Shown here: positions 16,805 through 25,856 of the stretch, piece after piece | Position numbering within the stretch: position 1 is the stretch's first letter | How the letters are laid out: the number at the start of each line of letters is the position of its first letter | NCBI GenBank assembly: GCA_910575555.1 | Contig: CAJTFX010000015.1 | Location: 1 to 64,000 of the forward strand | DNA: 64,000 nt | Direction of reading: 5' to 3' | Source: Lachnospiraceae bacterium | GTDB taxonomy: Bacteria > Bacillota > Clostridia > Lachnospirales > Lachnospiraceae | The notes under the pieces: generated by a model | What the model was told of the DNA's origin: nothing | Seen by the model: the letters and a program-made list of their open reading frames with translations, nothing else | Database searches by the model: none | Program-made: the position numbers and the translations under genes

Positions 16805-17489
16805 TCTTTGCCTCCTCGCTGTTTCCTTCTGTAATCATGCCGTCAATAATGTGTACCGTCCGTTTCGCTCTGGAAGCTATCTTCGGGTCATGGGTAATCA
16901 TCACAATGGTTACCCCTTCTTCGTTCAGCTTCTGAAACAACTCCATAATCTGTTCTCCCGACTTGGAATCCAATGCTCCGGTAGGCTCGTCTGCCAGAAG
17001 GATTTTGGGATTGTTCACCATGGCTCTGGCAATGGCTACCCTCTGTTTCTGGCCGCCGGAGAGCTGGGTGGGCTTAAAGGTCACCCGGTCTCCCAGTCCT
17101 ACCCGTTCCAGGGCCTGGGCCGCCCGTTCTTTTCTCTCTTTTTTCTTAATTCCGGCATAGCTTAAAGGCAGCGCCACATTTTCCAGGGCGGACTGCCTGG
17201 AAAGAAGCTGAAAGCTCTGAAACACAAATCCAATGCTGCGCAGCCGCAGGTCAGACATATCCTTATCTTTGCATTTGAGCACATCCTCTCCTGCAAGCTG
17301 ATAAGTTCCGGAAGTGGGACGGTCCAGACATCCTATAATATTCATCAGCGTTGTCTTTCCAGAACCGGAAGGCCCCATGATTGCCACATATTCCCCTTCT
17401 TCCACCTGGAGGGATACGTCCTTCAGCACCGGAACCACCAGTTTATCCTGCTGATAATCTTTAAATATATTCTGCAAATCCAATATCAT
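16797..17489 (-). CDS. MacB/LolD-type ABC transporter ATPase
   Basis: 230 aa with all ABC motifs: Walker [10 protein letters not shown] (~39), Q-loop FVFQSFQLL, signature LSGGQKQR (~143), Walker [13 protein letters not shown] (~163) and switch His in MITHD (~198). It powers the permease encoded two genes downstream. It overlaps the upstream adaptor by 4 bp and the downstream adaptor by 8 bp, giving a tightly coupled operon adaptor-ATPase-adaptor-permease. Confidence 0.95.
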   Translation of the reverse strand: MILDLQNIFKDYQQDKLVVPVLKDVSLQVEEGEYVAIMGPSGSGKTTLMNIIGCLDRPTSGTYQLAGEDVLKCKDKDMSDLRLRSIGFVFQSFQLLSRQSALENVALPLSYAGIKKKERKERAAQALERVGLGDRVTFKPTQLSGGQKQRVAIARAMVNNPKILLADEPTGALDSKSGEQIMELFQKLNEEGVTIVMITHDPKIASRAKRTVHIIDGMITEGNSEEAKNE

Positions 17490-18952
17490 TCCTGTTCTTC
17501 CTCTCCGCCTTCTGATTCGTCCTCTGAAGAATCTTCTTCTCCGTCTCCTGATTCATCCTCTGAGGAACCTTCCTCTCCATCTCCTGATTCATCCTCTGAG
17601 GAACCTTCCTCTCCGTCTCCTGAATCATCAAATCTGCCTTCTGGCAAATCATCTATCATCTCATCCGACGCATCTTCGGAGAACTCGTCTGACACGCCTT
17701 CCTCATCCATCATTTCGCCATCTTCTGCATTCTCTCCGTCCTCTCCTTCCTGGTTATACAGAGGAGAAGAATAGTCAACCTCCGAAATATCCGTCACAGT
17801 AGCTACGCCTTCATACAGGCCCTCCATCGGAAATGCAATGGCGTCTTTTTCAGTGAGCCCTCCGGTTATCTCATAAGCTCCCAGCTCCTCATCATATTCT
17901 CCCAGCTCCACGGTTCTCTTCTCCAGCTTATCTTTGTCGTTGGAAGCCCATACATAAGCCTCCCCTTCTTCCTGGACAATATATCCTTCAAAGAGCCAGA
18001 TTCCTTCTTTTTCCACAGTCTGGCCTTCGTCCATCTCAATAAAAAGATGCTGTCCCATCATAAGACCCTCGGTAGATTCCAATGTGATATAGAAGGGATA
18101 TTTTGTGGCTTTCTCTGTCCCGCTTCCGGAATCCATCATATACATATCGTTGTCGCTTTTTTCTTCATTCTGGGTGTCAATTTTGCTGATCGTTCCATTC
18201 CAGGTCTGTTCCTCATTCACTCTGGAACGGAGAATCACCGGCTGTTCTTCAGACAGAAACTGTACATTTGTCTCACTGACTGTTCCTTTTACCCGGTAGT
18301 CGCCTACTGCAAGAACTGTCATATAAGCAGCAGCTTCCCCGGACATATCGGTTCCGGATTCATTGATGGCTTTCACCACCCCTGCAATCTTACTGGTAAC
18401 CACTGCTTTTTCCATAGATTCCTGCTTCTTCTGAATCTCTGCTTTCTTGCTTTCAATGTTGTATTCCGTCTGTTTAATGGTGTTCTGTTTCTCCTGGATA
18501 TCTGCCGTATATTCAAATCTTTCTGATTCCGCAGCGGAATTTTTTTCCCGGGAAAGCTGATTGATCTGGTTCTGAAGATTGGTAATGTCATTCTGCATGC
18601 CTTCCAGTTCAAGCTGCGCCTGCTGAATCTCTCCCTGTACCTCGTCCATATCATATTCAAATAACGGCGTTCCCTCTTCTACGGTATCTCCTTCTTTTAC
18701 AAAGACTTCCTTAATCTCCCGTTCCGAATCCTTATTCACATCCCAGGTTTCCTGGGCTTCCACAACGCCGGAATAACGGCTCTGACTTCCGGAATTTGCA
18801 GAAGTCAGGGACGAAACCGTCTCCACATATACTTTATCCGCACTGTTTCCTGCTCCGCCGTTTCCTTTCAGGTAATACCATGCCGCCGCTCCGGTCACTG
18901 CAAGAGCCACTGCCGCCACAGCGGTAATAACACCCACTTTCTTTTTGTTCAT
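17486..18952 (-). CDS. HlyD/MacA-type adaptor with acidic repeat tail
   Basis: 488 aa. N-terminal anchor (GVITAVAAVALAVTGAAAWYY), biotinyl-lipoyl half (IKEVFVKEGDTVEEGTPL), a long coiled coil (residues ~115-180, Gln/Glu/Lys-rich), the second lipoyl half (VVTSKIAGVVKAI) and beta-barrel. The last ~80 residues are almost entirely Asp, Glu, Ser and Gly, with three 12-aa repeats SGDGEEGSSEDE. An acidic exported tail could bind cations or cationic peptides (inference). First gene of the exporter operon; ATG at 18950-18952 with AGGAGG. Confidence 0.85.
   Translation of the reverse strand: MNKKKVGVITAVAAVALAVTGAAAWYYLKGNGGAGNSADKVYVETVSSLTSANSGSQSRYSGVVEAQETWDVNKDSEREIKEVFVKEGDTVEEGTPLFEYDMDEVQGEIQQAQLELEGMQNDITNLQNQINQLSREKNSAAESERFEYTADIQEKQNTIKQTEYNIESKKAEIQKKQESMEKAVVTSKIAGVVKAINESGTDMSGEAAAYMTVLAVGDYRVKGTVSETNVQFLSEEQPVILRSRVNEEQTWNGTISKIDTQNEEKSDNDMYMMDSGSGTEKATKYPFYITLESTEGLMMGQHLFIEMDEGQTVEKEGIWLFEGYIVQEEGEAYVWASNDKDKLEKRTVELGEYDEELGAYEITGGLTEKDAIAFPMEGLYEGVATVTDISEVDYSSPLYNQEGEDGENAEDGEMMDEEGVSDEFSEDASDEMIDDLPEGRFDDSGDGEEGSSEDESGDGEEGSSEDESGDGEEDSSEDESEGGEEEQE
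17512..17619 (-). repeat. 36-bp tandem repeat x3 in adaptor gene
   Basis: Units start at 17512, 17548 and 17584, with a partial fourth at 17620. The two inner copies are nearly identical, suggesting recent, possibly variable, expansion. They encode SGDGEEGSSEDE. Confidence 0.9.
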
Positions 18953-19002
18953 ATTCGTCCTCCTAAAATTTATGTATCATATTTTTCTCTTATTGTCCCG
19001 CC

Positions 19003-19060
19003 ATTATCTTATCACAAAACCTTGATAATTCCTAATAAAAATTCTTAAATTTTTCTTAAA
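19003..19060 (-). promoter_or_regulatory. promoter with response-regulator-type direct repeat
   Basis: On the minus strand GATAAT (19003-19008) can serve as -10. About 33 bp upstream lie two TTTAAGAA half-sites (plus strand TTCTTAAA at 19042-19049 and 19053-19060) with an 11-bp period and no good -35 box. This is the typical layout of an OmpR-family activated promoter. It would drive the ABC exporter operon. No two-component genes are adjacent. Confidence 0.5.
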
Positions 19061-19201
19061 AGAGAGTCACCGGGCCTTTTATTTCCATATATTAATTTAC
19101 AATTATGGGTTGAAATTTCTTCCCTGTTTCTGTAAACTGATATCTATAACATTAATTTACGTACTGCAAAACATTCGGTACATACCGGGAGGAACACAAC
19201 T

Positions 19202-20887
19202 ATGAAGAAAACCATCAGCCAATCCATGCTATCCTTTATTTTAAATGGAATTTCTATTCTGGCCCTTATATTTCTAATGATCTCGCTTCTGTCCTACGGC
19301 AGTGTGAGCCGGAAATTAAATACCGCCAATGAACAGCGGTTTAGTCTTACATACAACGCCAACCGTTTTATGAACGGCTCCGCCTACCTTACCAATGAAG
19401 TGCGGGCATTCGCCTCCACAGGACAGCAGGAGCATTATGACAATTACTGGAATGAAGTAGATAATCTGAAAAACCGGGACAAAGGCGTTGAGGCCATGCA
19501 GAAAATCGGCATCACCGCAAAAGAGCAGGCCATGATCGATCAGATGTCTGATTTATCCAACACGCTGGTTCCTCTGGAGGACGAAGCCATGAAAAATGTT
19601 CAGGCAGGAAATATGCAGGCCGCTTTAGATTATGTGTACGGCTCAGATTACAATTCTTCCATTACCCAGATTAATGCCATTAAGGAACAGTTTCTTTCCG
19701 ATCTGGATGCCAGAACACTGGCAAAGGTGGAAACGCTGGAGCGAAATGCCAGAGCCATTGAAGGCGCCATGTTTTTTGCACTTGCCGTTGTTGCCATTAT
19801 GCAGCTGATCAGCATGATAACCACCAGGAGACGGGTACTGCGTCCGGTGATTGCAATCCGGGATCAGATGGGGGAAATCTCAAAGGGAAATCTCTCCTCA
19901 GACTTTCCTTTAAAACCTAGCACTTCTGAAATCGGAATGCTGGTAGCTTCCATTCACGAGACAAAACAGGAATTGAAAAAATATATCCATGACATTGATT
20001 CCAAGCTTTCTGAAATGGCTGAGGGAAATATGGATCTTGTTATCAGCGATGATTACAGGGGTGAATTCTTACCTATCCAGAATGCCATGCGCCAGATTGT
20101 GGATTCTCTGAATCTTGCATTGTCCAAAATCAACCTGACAGCAGAGCAGGTATCGGAAGAATCCTGCCGTATGGCTGAGGACGCCCAGATTCTTTCCAGC
20201 GGAGCAGTGGCACAGGCTTCTGCTGTCCAGGAATTATCTGCCAGCATTCAGGAATTATCCACCCAGGTGGACCGCACCTCCGAAGATGCTGACAACGCCC
20301 AGAGATGCTCCACAGACGCTGCGTCGCTGCTGATGGCAAGCAACGAGAAAATGGCCGATCTGGCTTCAGCCATGGAGGATATTTCCAATGCCTCCCAGGA
20401 AATCGGCGGTATTATCAAGACCATTGAGGATATTTCTTTCCAGACAAATATTCTGGCGCTGAACGCTGCCGTGGAAGCTGCCCGGGCCGGAGAAGCCGGC
20501 AAGGGATTTGCGGTGGTTGCAGAGGAAGTGCAGAGCCTGGCTAACAAGAGCTCTTCGTCCGCCAAAGATATCACGGAACTGATTGAGAATTCCATCAAGA
20601 TGATTAAGCAGGGAACCTCCCTGACCACAGATACCACCAAATCTCTGGCCGACGTTATGGTAGGCGCAAAACAGGCTACCGACCTGATTGAACACATTGC
20701 CGGTTCCGCCACGCAGCAGGCTCAGGCGCTGCATCAGCTTACCGCCGGAATGGAGCAGATTGCCGGAGTGGTTCAGACCAATGCAAGCACTGCGGAGAAA
20801 TCCGCCGCTTCTGCGAAGGAGCTCCATAACCAGTCTGAGGAATTAAAGGTTTCTGTACATAAGTTCCGTTTAAGAAAACACAGATAG
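19202..20887 (+). CDS. methyl-accepting chemotaxis protein
   Basis: 561 aa. Membrane helix ~13-33, a ~150-residue extracellular helical sensor of the four-helix-bundle kind, second helix ~188-206, HAMP linker, then a long cytoplasmic signalling coiled coil with the hairpin tip [20 protein letters not shown]. The ATG follows GGGAGG. Transcribed divergently from the exporter operon, and ends at a bidirectional terminator shared with glyA. ATTAATTTAC occurs twice upstream (19091 and 19151), possibly an operator pair. The ligand is unknown. Confidence 0.92.
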   Translation: MKKTISQSMLSFILNGISILALIFLMISLLSYGSVSRKLNTANEQRFSLTYNANRFMNGSAYLTNEVRAFASTGQQEHYDNYWNEVDNLKNRDKGVEAMQKIGITAKEQAMIDQMSDLSNTLVPLEDEAMKNVQAGNMQAALDYVYGSDYNSSITQINAIKEQFLSDLDARTLAKVETLERNARAIEGAMFFALAVVAIMQLISMITTRRRVLRPVIAIRDQMGEISKGNLSSDFPLKPSTSEIGMLVASIHETKQELKKYIHDIDSKLSEMAEGNMDLVISDDYRGEFLPIQNAMRQIVDSLNLALSKINLTAEQVSEESCRMAEDAQILSSGAVAQASAVQELSASIQELSTQVDRTSEDADNAQRCSTDAASLLMASNEKMADLASAMEDISNASQEIGGIIKTIEDISFQTNILALNAAVEAARAGEAGKGFAVVAEEVQSLANKSSSSAKDITELIENSIKMIKQGTSLTTDTTKSLADVMVGAKQATDLIEHIAGSATQQAQALHQLTAGMEQIAGVVQTNASTAEKSAASAKELHNQSEELKVSVHKFRLRKHR

Positions 20888-20922
20888 ACACGGTTTACAA
20901 AAACTGCAGACAATCCTTCATT

Positions 20923-20953
20923 AAAAAACCAGCGGAAATTCCGCTGGTTTTTT
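20923..20953. terminator. bidirectional terminator
   Basis: AAAAAACCAGCGG (20923-20935) pairs perfectly with CCGCTGGTTTTTT (20941-20953) around a 5-nt loop. It lies between the convergent chemoreceptor and glyA genes and serves both. Confidence 0.92.
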
Positions 20954-20961
20954 ACAGGGGC

Positions 20962-22200
20962 TTACATCAATGGATACTTGTCCGTTAATTCCTTTACCAT
21001 TCTGCGCACTTCTTCTGAAGCCGCTTCCCCTTCTTTAATCATTTTGGCAATGCACTCTGCCGTCTTGTCCATATCCTCCTGTCCAAAGCCTCTGGAGGTA
21101 ATGGCCGGCGTTCCGAGACGGATACCGCTTGTGACAAAAGGAGACTTGGGATCGTTTGGAATCGTGTTCTTATTACTGGTAATATTGACAGAATCCAGTA
21201 ATTTCTCCACAGCCTTTCCGGTCAAATCATAGGGGCTCAGATCCACCAACATCAGATGATTATCTGTTCCGCCGGACACAAGCTTAATCTCCCGATTCAT
21301 CAATCCACTGGCAAGCGCCTGTGCATTTTTTACAATATTCTGCTGATATTCTTTAAAACTGTCCTCTAACGCTTCCTTAAAGCATACAGCCTTTGCGGCA
21401 ATCACATGCATCAGCGGGCCGCCCTGGGTTCCCGGGAAAATAGCTTTGTTAAAATTGAATTTTTCCGCCAGTTCCTGACTTGCCAGAATCATACCGCCTC
21501 TGGGCCCCCGCAGCGTCTTGTGGGTGGTTGTAGTCACCACATGGGCATACGGAATGGGGCTTGGGTGAAGTCCTGCTGCCACAAGGCCGGCAATATGCGC
21601 CATATCTACCATCAAATAAGCGCCTGCTTCATCGGCAATTTCCCGAAAACGTTTAAAATCTATGGTTCTGGCATAAGCGCTTGCCCCTGCAATGATCAAT
21701 TTGGGCCTGCATTCCAGCGCCGTTTCCCGTACTTTCTCATAATCAATATATCCCTCGTCATTCACTCCGTAAGGCACAATCTTGAAATAGGTGCCGGAAA
21801 AGTTCACAGGACTTCCGTGAGTCAGATGTCCGCCGTGATCCAGATTCATTCCCATCACTGTATCGCCTGGTTCTAACATGGCAAACTGCACTGCCATATT
21901 TGCCTGGGCGCCGGAATGGGGCTGCACATTGGCATATTCACAGCCGAACAGTTCTTTTGCCCGCTGAATTGCCAGGTTTTCCACCACATCCACACATTCG
22001 CATCCGCCGTAATAGCGTTTTCCCGGATATCCTTCTGCATATTTGTTTGTCATCGGGCTTCCCATTGCCGCCATAACCGCCTTGCTGACCCAGTTTTCAG
22101 AGGCAATCAGTTCGATATGGCTGTTCTGTCTCTCCATCTCTGCAGTAATGGCGTCCGCCACCTGAGGATCTGCTTTCTTTACTTCGTCAAATGAATACAT
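20962..22200 (-). CDS. glyA: serine hydroxymethyltransferase
   Basis: 412 aa from ATG 22198-22200 (MYSFDEVKK), preceded by AAGGAAAG; the frame extends 13 codons upstream without a ribosome site. It interconverts serine and glycine with tetrahydrofolate, supplying one-carbon units. Family motifs: [29 protein letters not shown], and the PLP-lysine site [14 protein letters not shown] (~Lys227). Full family length. Monocistronic by its flanking terminators (22266 upstream, 20923 downstream). Confidence 0.97.
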   Translation of the reverse strand: MYSFDEVKKADPQVADAITAEMERQNSHIELIASENWVSKAVMAAMGSPMTNKYAEGYPGKRYYGGCECVDVVENLAIQRAKELFGCEYANVQPHSGAQANMAVQFAMLEPGDTVMGMNLDHGGHLTHGSPVNFSGTYFKIVPYGVNDEGYIDYEKVRETALECRPKLIIAGASAYARTIDFKRFREIADEAGAYLMVDMAHIAGLVAAGLHPSPIPYAHVVTTTTHKTLRGPRGGMILASQELAEKFNFNKAIFPGTQGGPLMHVIAAKAVCFKEALEDSFKEYQQNIVKNAQALASGLMNREIKLVSGGTDNHLMLVDLSPYDLTGKAVEKLLDSVNITSNKNTIPNDPKSPFVTSGIRLGTPAITSRGFGQEDMDKTAECIAKMIKEGEAASEEVRRMVKELTDKYPLM

Positions 22201-22265
22201 AGGTTCTTTCCTTTCTTTTGTCATATGGTGTTGTTTCACAAAATATTAACTGCCAAAAAATATAC

Positions 22266-22292
22266 AGCCCAAAGCCCGCCGGAGCATGGGCT
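22266..22292 (-). terminator. terminator ahead of glyA
   Basis: On the minus strand AGCCCA ... TGGGCT is followed by GTATATTTTTT. A longer outer repeat (AAATATTAACTGC 22241-22253 / GCAGTTTAATATTT 22306-22319) encloses it, so the whole 22241-22319 region can fold. It ends the upstream hisC-popT-DUF1294 transcript. Confidence 0.7.
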
Positions 22293-22310
22293 AAGCAGCA
22301 TGATAGCAGT

Positions 22311-22607
22311 TTAATATTTAAATGTCAATAACCAGGCCGCCGCTGCCTGGACTGCCAGAATCAGCGGCATTCCCGCTGCAAAATACCAATGCCTGGTCTT
22401 ATGGCGGAACACATACATGCCCGCCCAGGCTCCCAGGCTGCCGCCTGCAATGGCGATTCCAAAGAGCGTCCGTTCCGCAATCCGCCATTTCTTATGTTTC
22501 GCTTTCCATTTATCCAGTCCCATCAGGGCAAATCCCACCAGATTTATGAAAATCAGATACAGAATCAGCCCGTATTCCACTTTAATTTCCTGCTGCCACA
22601 CACCCAT
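22311..22607 (-). CDS. DUF1294 family membrane protein
   Basis: 98 aa with membrane segments near residues 12-30, 48-66 and 76-94, and the family pattern MGLDKWKAKHKKWRIAE plus GGSLGAWAGMYVFRHKT. A common small integral membrane protein of unknown function. Five bases downstream of the DUF368 gene and followed by a terminator, so it is the last gene of the aminotransferase-hisC-DUF368 unit. Confidence 0.88.
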   Translation of the reverse strand: MGVWQQEIKVEYGLILYLIFINLVGFALMGLDKWKAKHKKWRIAERTLFGIAIAGGSLGAWAGMYVFRHKTRHWYFAAGMPLILAVQAAAAWLLTFKY

Positions 22608-22612
22608 TTTTC

Positions 22613-23461
22613 TTACTCTTCCCCTAACTTCAGGGCTATCACAACCCCTGCCGCCAATGAGGCAATTCCCGTAAGAACTGCCATAAAATTTATTGCTCCG
22701 AAGCTGTTCATCAGCAAAATGGCAATGGGTGACGCTGCAATCAGCCCGATAATCGCCCAGTAAGCATGTTCCGGAAATTTCACAAATATAACCTCAATCA
22801 TCTTGGCAATGGCAAAAATTCCAACCACCACTCCGATTCCAAAAGGCACCAATACCTGACAGCCTTCCAAAAGCCCCTGGATATTGAAATCCAGAAGATT
22901 GTCGATAAAACGGTTGATTTCCGTCAAAATCGGGTTGTAATATCCCATCAGCATCAGCATCATGGAACCGCTGACCCCGGGGATTACCATAGTAGCGGAA
23001 GCCACTACTCCCACACCCAGAAGCTTTATCACATTCAGCAGACTGAAGCTTAAATCGGCGGCCGCGCCTTCCTGTTCTCCTATCAGCGCAAGCCCTGTCA
23101 CAAGCACAAAAAACAGCAAAAATGACAGGAGATGGCCCAGTCTTACCGTTTTGCCCTTCACCTTTTTCGCCATGGCAGGCAGTCCGCCTGCAATCAGGCC
23201 GATAAACAGCAGGTTTGTCTGAAAAGGCGCTTTGTCAAACATAATCTCAATCACACGGGCCAGCGCCACTAAGCCGATGCCCGCCCCGATCACAATGGGA
23301 ATCAGCACCTGCATGCTTTTCTTAAATTCAGACATAAGATGGGTGGCCGCATGGATCATCTTATCGTAAATGCCCATGGACACTGCCATGGTGCCGCCGC
23401 TGACGCCGGGAATAATATTTGCAATTCCAATTACGACGCCTTTTAAAATCATTCGAATCAT
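22613..23461 (-). CDS. DUF368 / PopT-like undecaprenyl-phosphate translocase
   Basis: 282 aa, very hydrophobic, with 8 or more membrane segments. Two copies of the DUF368 signature are visible: ANIIPGVSGGTMAVS (~14-28) and TMVIPGVSGSMMLMLMGY (~156-173), indicating an internal inverted repeat. DUF368 proteins (PopT) were shown to recycle undecaprenyl phosphate across the membrane for wall synthesis. The ATG overlaps the hisC stop by 4 bp. Gene symbol withheld because function here is by family only. Confidence 0.88.
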   Translation of the reverse strand: MIRMILKGVVIGIANIIPGVSGGTMAVSMGIYDKMIHAATHLMSEFKKSMQVLIPIVIGAGIGLVALARVIEIMFDKAPFQTNLLFIGLIAGGLPAMAKKVKGKTVRLGHLLSFLLFFVLVTGLALIGEQEGAAADLSFSLLNVIKLLGVGVVASATMVIPGVSGSMMLMLMGYYNPILTEINRFIDNLLDFNIQGLLEGCQVLVPFGIGVVVGIFAIAKMIEVIFVKFPEHAYWAIIGLIAASPIAILLMNSFGAINFMAVLTGIASLAAGVVIALKLGEE

Positions 23462-24522
23462 ACGTTCTCTCCTAAATAGCGTTCCAGAAAATGGATCAGC
23501 CCAACCATCTCCTGATCTGTTCCGATGGAGATTCTCAGATAATTATTGATCCTGGGTTTGTTAAAATAACGCACATAAATATCTGCCTGCTTCAATGCCT
23601 CAAACAGCTCTCTTGCCGGACGCTTTGGATGGGATGCAAAAATAAAATTGCTTTTGGAATCCAGACAGGAAAATCCCAGCCTGCGCAATTCTTTTTTCGT
23701 CCACTCTCTGGTATTGATTATTTTCTGTAAGGTTTCTCTGAAATATGTATCATCTTTGATGGCTTCTGTTCCGGCCGCCAGAGCCGCCGCGCTCATGGTA
23801 TAGGAATTAAAGGAATATTTGGCGTCATTCAGATAGCCAATCAGCCTTTCATTTCCGATGGCAAAACCGATTCTCATGCCTGCCAGGCTTCTGGATTTGG
23901 AAAAAGTCTGAACCACCAGCAGATTCTCATACTTCGGGAGTAATGATAACGCAGAAGTCCCTCCAAAGTCAATATATGCTTCATCAATTATTACAATTAC
24001 TTCCGGATTTGCTGCAATCACCTCTTCCAGTTCCTCCAGATTCTTCTCTATTCCGGTGGGCGCATTGGGATTGGGGATTACAATTCCGCCGCACTCCCTG
24101 ATATAATCTTCGGTCCGGATCTGAAATTCATCATTCAGCTTCGGACACTCGTAGGGAATGCCGAACAGTTCTGCCCATACATCGTAAAAAGAATAGGTTA
24201 TGTCCGGAAACAGCACAGGCTTCCCGCTGTTAAAAAAGGTCAGAAAACTCATAGCCAGTACGTCGTCAGACCCTACGCCCACAAACACCTGCTCTTTTGC
24301 AACTCCGTAATAATCTGCCAAAGCCTGAACCAGCATCCCGGCGGCAGGGTCCGGATATCTCCTCAGCCGGCCGGCGTCCAGCTCCTGAAGGGCTTTTGTG
24401 ACGCCGGGAGCCGGCGGGTATGGATTTTCATTGGTATTAAGCTTTATCATATTGGGGCAATCAGGCTGCTCCCCGGGGGTGTAGGGGGTTACCCTGCGTA
24501 TATTTTTTTCCCAGGCAATCAT
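23458..24522 (-). CDS. hisC: histidinol-phosphate aminotransferase
   Basis: 354 aa, class I/II PLP aminotransferase of the HisC family. Motifs: KLNTNENPYPP near the start, IPNPNAPTG (~146), IIDEAYIDFGG (~178), and the PLP lysine in QTFSKSRSLAGMRIGFAIG (~Lys209). It converts imidazole-acetol phosphate and glutamate to histidinol phosphate. No other his genes are nearby, so a related aromatic or other aminotransferase activity is possible. SD AGGAGG at 24530. Overlaps the DUF368 gene by 4 bp. Confidence 0.85.
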   Translation of the reverse strand: MIAWEKNIRRVTPYTPGEQPDCPNMIKLNTNENPYPPAPGVTKALQELDAGRLRRYPDPAAGMLVQALADYYGVAKEQVFVGVGSDDVLAMSFLTFFNSGKPVLFPDITYSFYDVWAELFGIPYECPKLNDEFQIRTEDYIRECGGIVIPNPNAPTGIEKNLEELEEVIAANPEVIVIIDEAYIDFGGTSALSLLPKYENLLVVQTFSKSRSLAGMRIGFAIGNERLIGYLNDAKYSFNSYTMSAAALAAGTEAIKDDTYFRETLQKIINTREWTKKELRRLGFSCLDSKSNFIFASHPKRPARELFEALKQADIYVRYFNKPRINNYLRISIGTDQEMVGLIHFLERYLGENV

Positions 24523-24571
24523 GGTGGTTCCTCCTAGTCTCTGATTTTTATATGAAAAAATATAAAACTTC

Positions 24572-24661
24572 TTCTGCCGCTGTCTTTCAAACCGGTTTCA
24601 GGCTGCTTTTGTATTCTTCTGCCGCTGTCTCTCAAACCGGCTTCAGGCTGCTTCTGTATTC
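24572..24661 (-). repeat. 45-bp tandem duplication at an aminotransferase 3' end
   Basis: Two ~45-bp units (24572-24616 and 24617-24661) differ at only a few bases. The upstream unit, in the direction of transcription, encodes the last residues of the aminotransferase (EYRSSLKPV and the stop); the other copy lies just behind the stop codon and is noncoding. Confidence 0.85.
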
Positions 24662-25834
24662 TTCTGCCAGTGTTTCAAAGGCAGGCAGCGAGCGTTTCAG
24701 CATCTCATAGGAAACGCAGTAGGCAAGCCTTACATAGCCCGGACAGGAGAAGGCGCTTCCGCCAACCAGCAGAATATGATGCTTTCTGGCAGCCTCCACA
24801 AATTTCTTTTCTTCCGGTTCCGGAGATTTAAGAAACAGATAAAAAGCGCCCTGGGGCCTGACACAGGTAAAGCCAAGTTCTGTCAGCTTCCCATAAATTA
24901 ATTTGCGGTTTCTGTCATAATAATCCACATCGGTTCTGGCATCCAGAGACGTGATCAACGCTTTCTGCATCAGGGAAGGGGCATTGACAAATCCCAGAAT
25001 CCGGTTGGCCACCGACAACCCCTGTATGGCCTGATCACAGTCTGCCATCTGAGGACTGACCGCTATATAGCCGATCCGTTCTCCGGGTATGGACAGTGAC
25101 TTACTGAAAGAATAGGTGACAAAGGTATTGTCATAGTATTTTGTCAGAAAGGGAACGGTGTTTCCGTCATAGACCAGTTCCCGGTAAGGTTCATCCGATA
25201 CCAGATAAATCTCATGTCCGTATTCCTTCTGCTTTTCCTCCAAAACAGCGGCAATTTTCTGTATGGTGTCCTCAGAATATACAACGCCGGTGGGATTTAC
25301 CGGATTATTGATGATAATTCCCTTGGTTTCAGGCGTAATCTTTGCCTTTAAATCCTCCAGATCCGGCTGAAATGTATCGGTATCCGGCTTTACCTCCCGC
25401 AAAATCCCCTGATGGTTGGCCGTATAGCCCCGGTATTCACCAAAATAGGGCGCAAGCGCAAGCACCTCATCTCCGGGGTCTAAAATAGTTTTAAACACTA
25501 CGTTCAGCGCGCCTGCCGCTCCAACTGTCATCACAATATGGCGTTCCTCAAACTCCGTTCCAAATCTCTGATTCAGGTGTCCGGCCACTGCCCGGCGGGT
25601 TTCAGGATACCCCGCGTTATCCATATATCCATGAAGCTCCAGGGAATTTTCTGTCTGGACAGCCTCTATAATTGCCTGATTATACTGCTGCGGAACAGGG
25701 GTCATAGGATTTCCAAGGCTGAAATCGTATACATTTTCTGCCCCTACCCGCTTCGCCAGTTCTTTTCCTTCCAGAAACATGGCGCGAATGGCAGAACTTC
25801 CCGCCACTTCCTGCTGCATCTGTTTCGAAATCAT
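24632..25834 (-). CDS. pyridoxal-phosphate aminotransferase, class I/II
   Basis: 400 aa. Motifs: YDFSLGNPMTPVP, MTVGAAGALNVVFKT, IIINNPVNPTGVVYS, and the PLP lysine in YSFSKSLSIPGERIGYIA (~Lys250). The family includes aspartate and alanine aminotransferases; the exact substrate cannot be read. Start ATG 25832-25834 with AAAGGAGGAG. It lies 22 bp from the GH53 gene and ~110 bp from hisC, all on one strand. The 3' end is duplicated in tandem. Confidence 0.9.
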   Translation of the reverse strand: MISKQMQQEVAGSSAIRAMFLEGKELAKRVGAENVYDFSLGNPMTPVPQQYNQAIIEAVQTENSLELHGYMDNAGYPETRRAVAGHLNQRFGTEFEERHIVMTVGAAGALNVVFKTILDPGDEVLALAPYFGEYRGYTANHQGILREVKPDTDTFQPDLEDLKAKITPETKGIIINNPVNPTGVVYSEDTIQKIAAVLEEKQKEYGHEIYLVSDEPYRELVYDGNTVPFLTKYYDNTFVTYSFSKSLSIPGERIGYIAVSPQMADCDQAIQGLSVANRILGFVNAPSLMQKALITSLDARTDVDYYDRNRKLIYGKLTELGFTCVRPQGAFYLFLKSPEPEEKKFVEAARKHHILLVGGSAFSCPGYVRLAYCVSYEMLKRSLPAFETLAEEYRSSLKPV

Positions 25835-25856
25835 AGATATCTCCTCCTTTACCGCT

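Noticed and set aside
17512-17619. Regular 36-bp repeats, possible CRISPR
   Set aside because: The units are contiguous with no spacers, lie in frame inside a gene and encode an acidic repeat. No cas genes. The same applies to 12649-12756.
22241-22319. Possible riboswitch upstream of glyA
   Set aside because: The inner stem is followed by a T-run and fits a terminator of the upstream operon; no known riboswitch core is visible.
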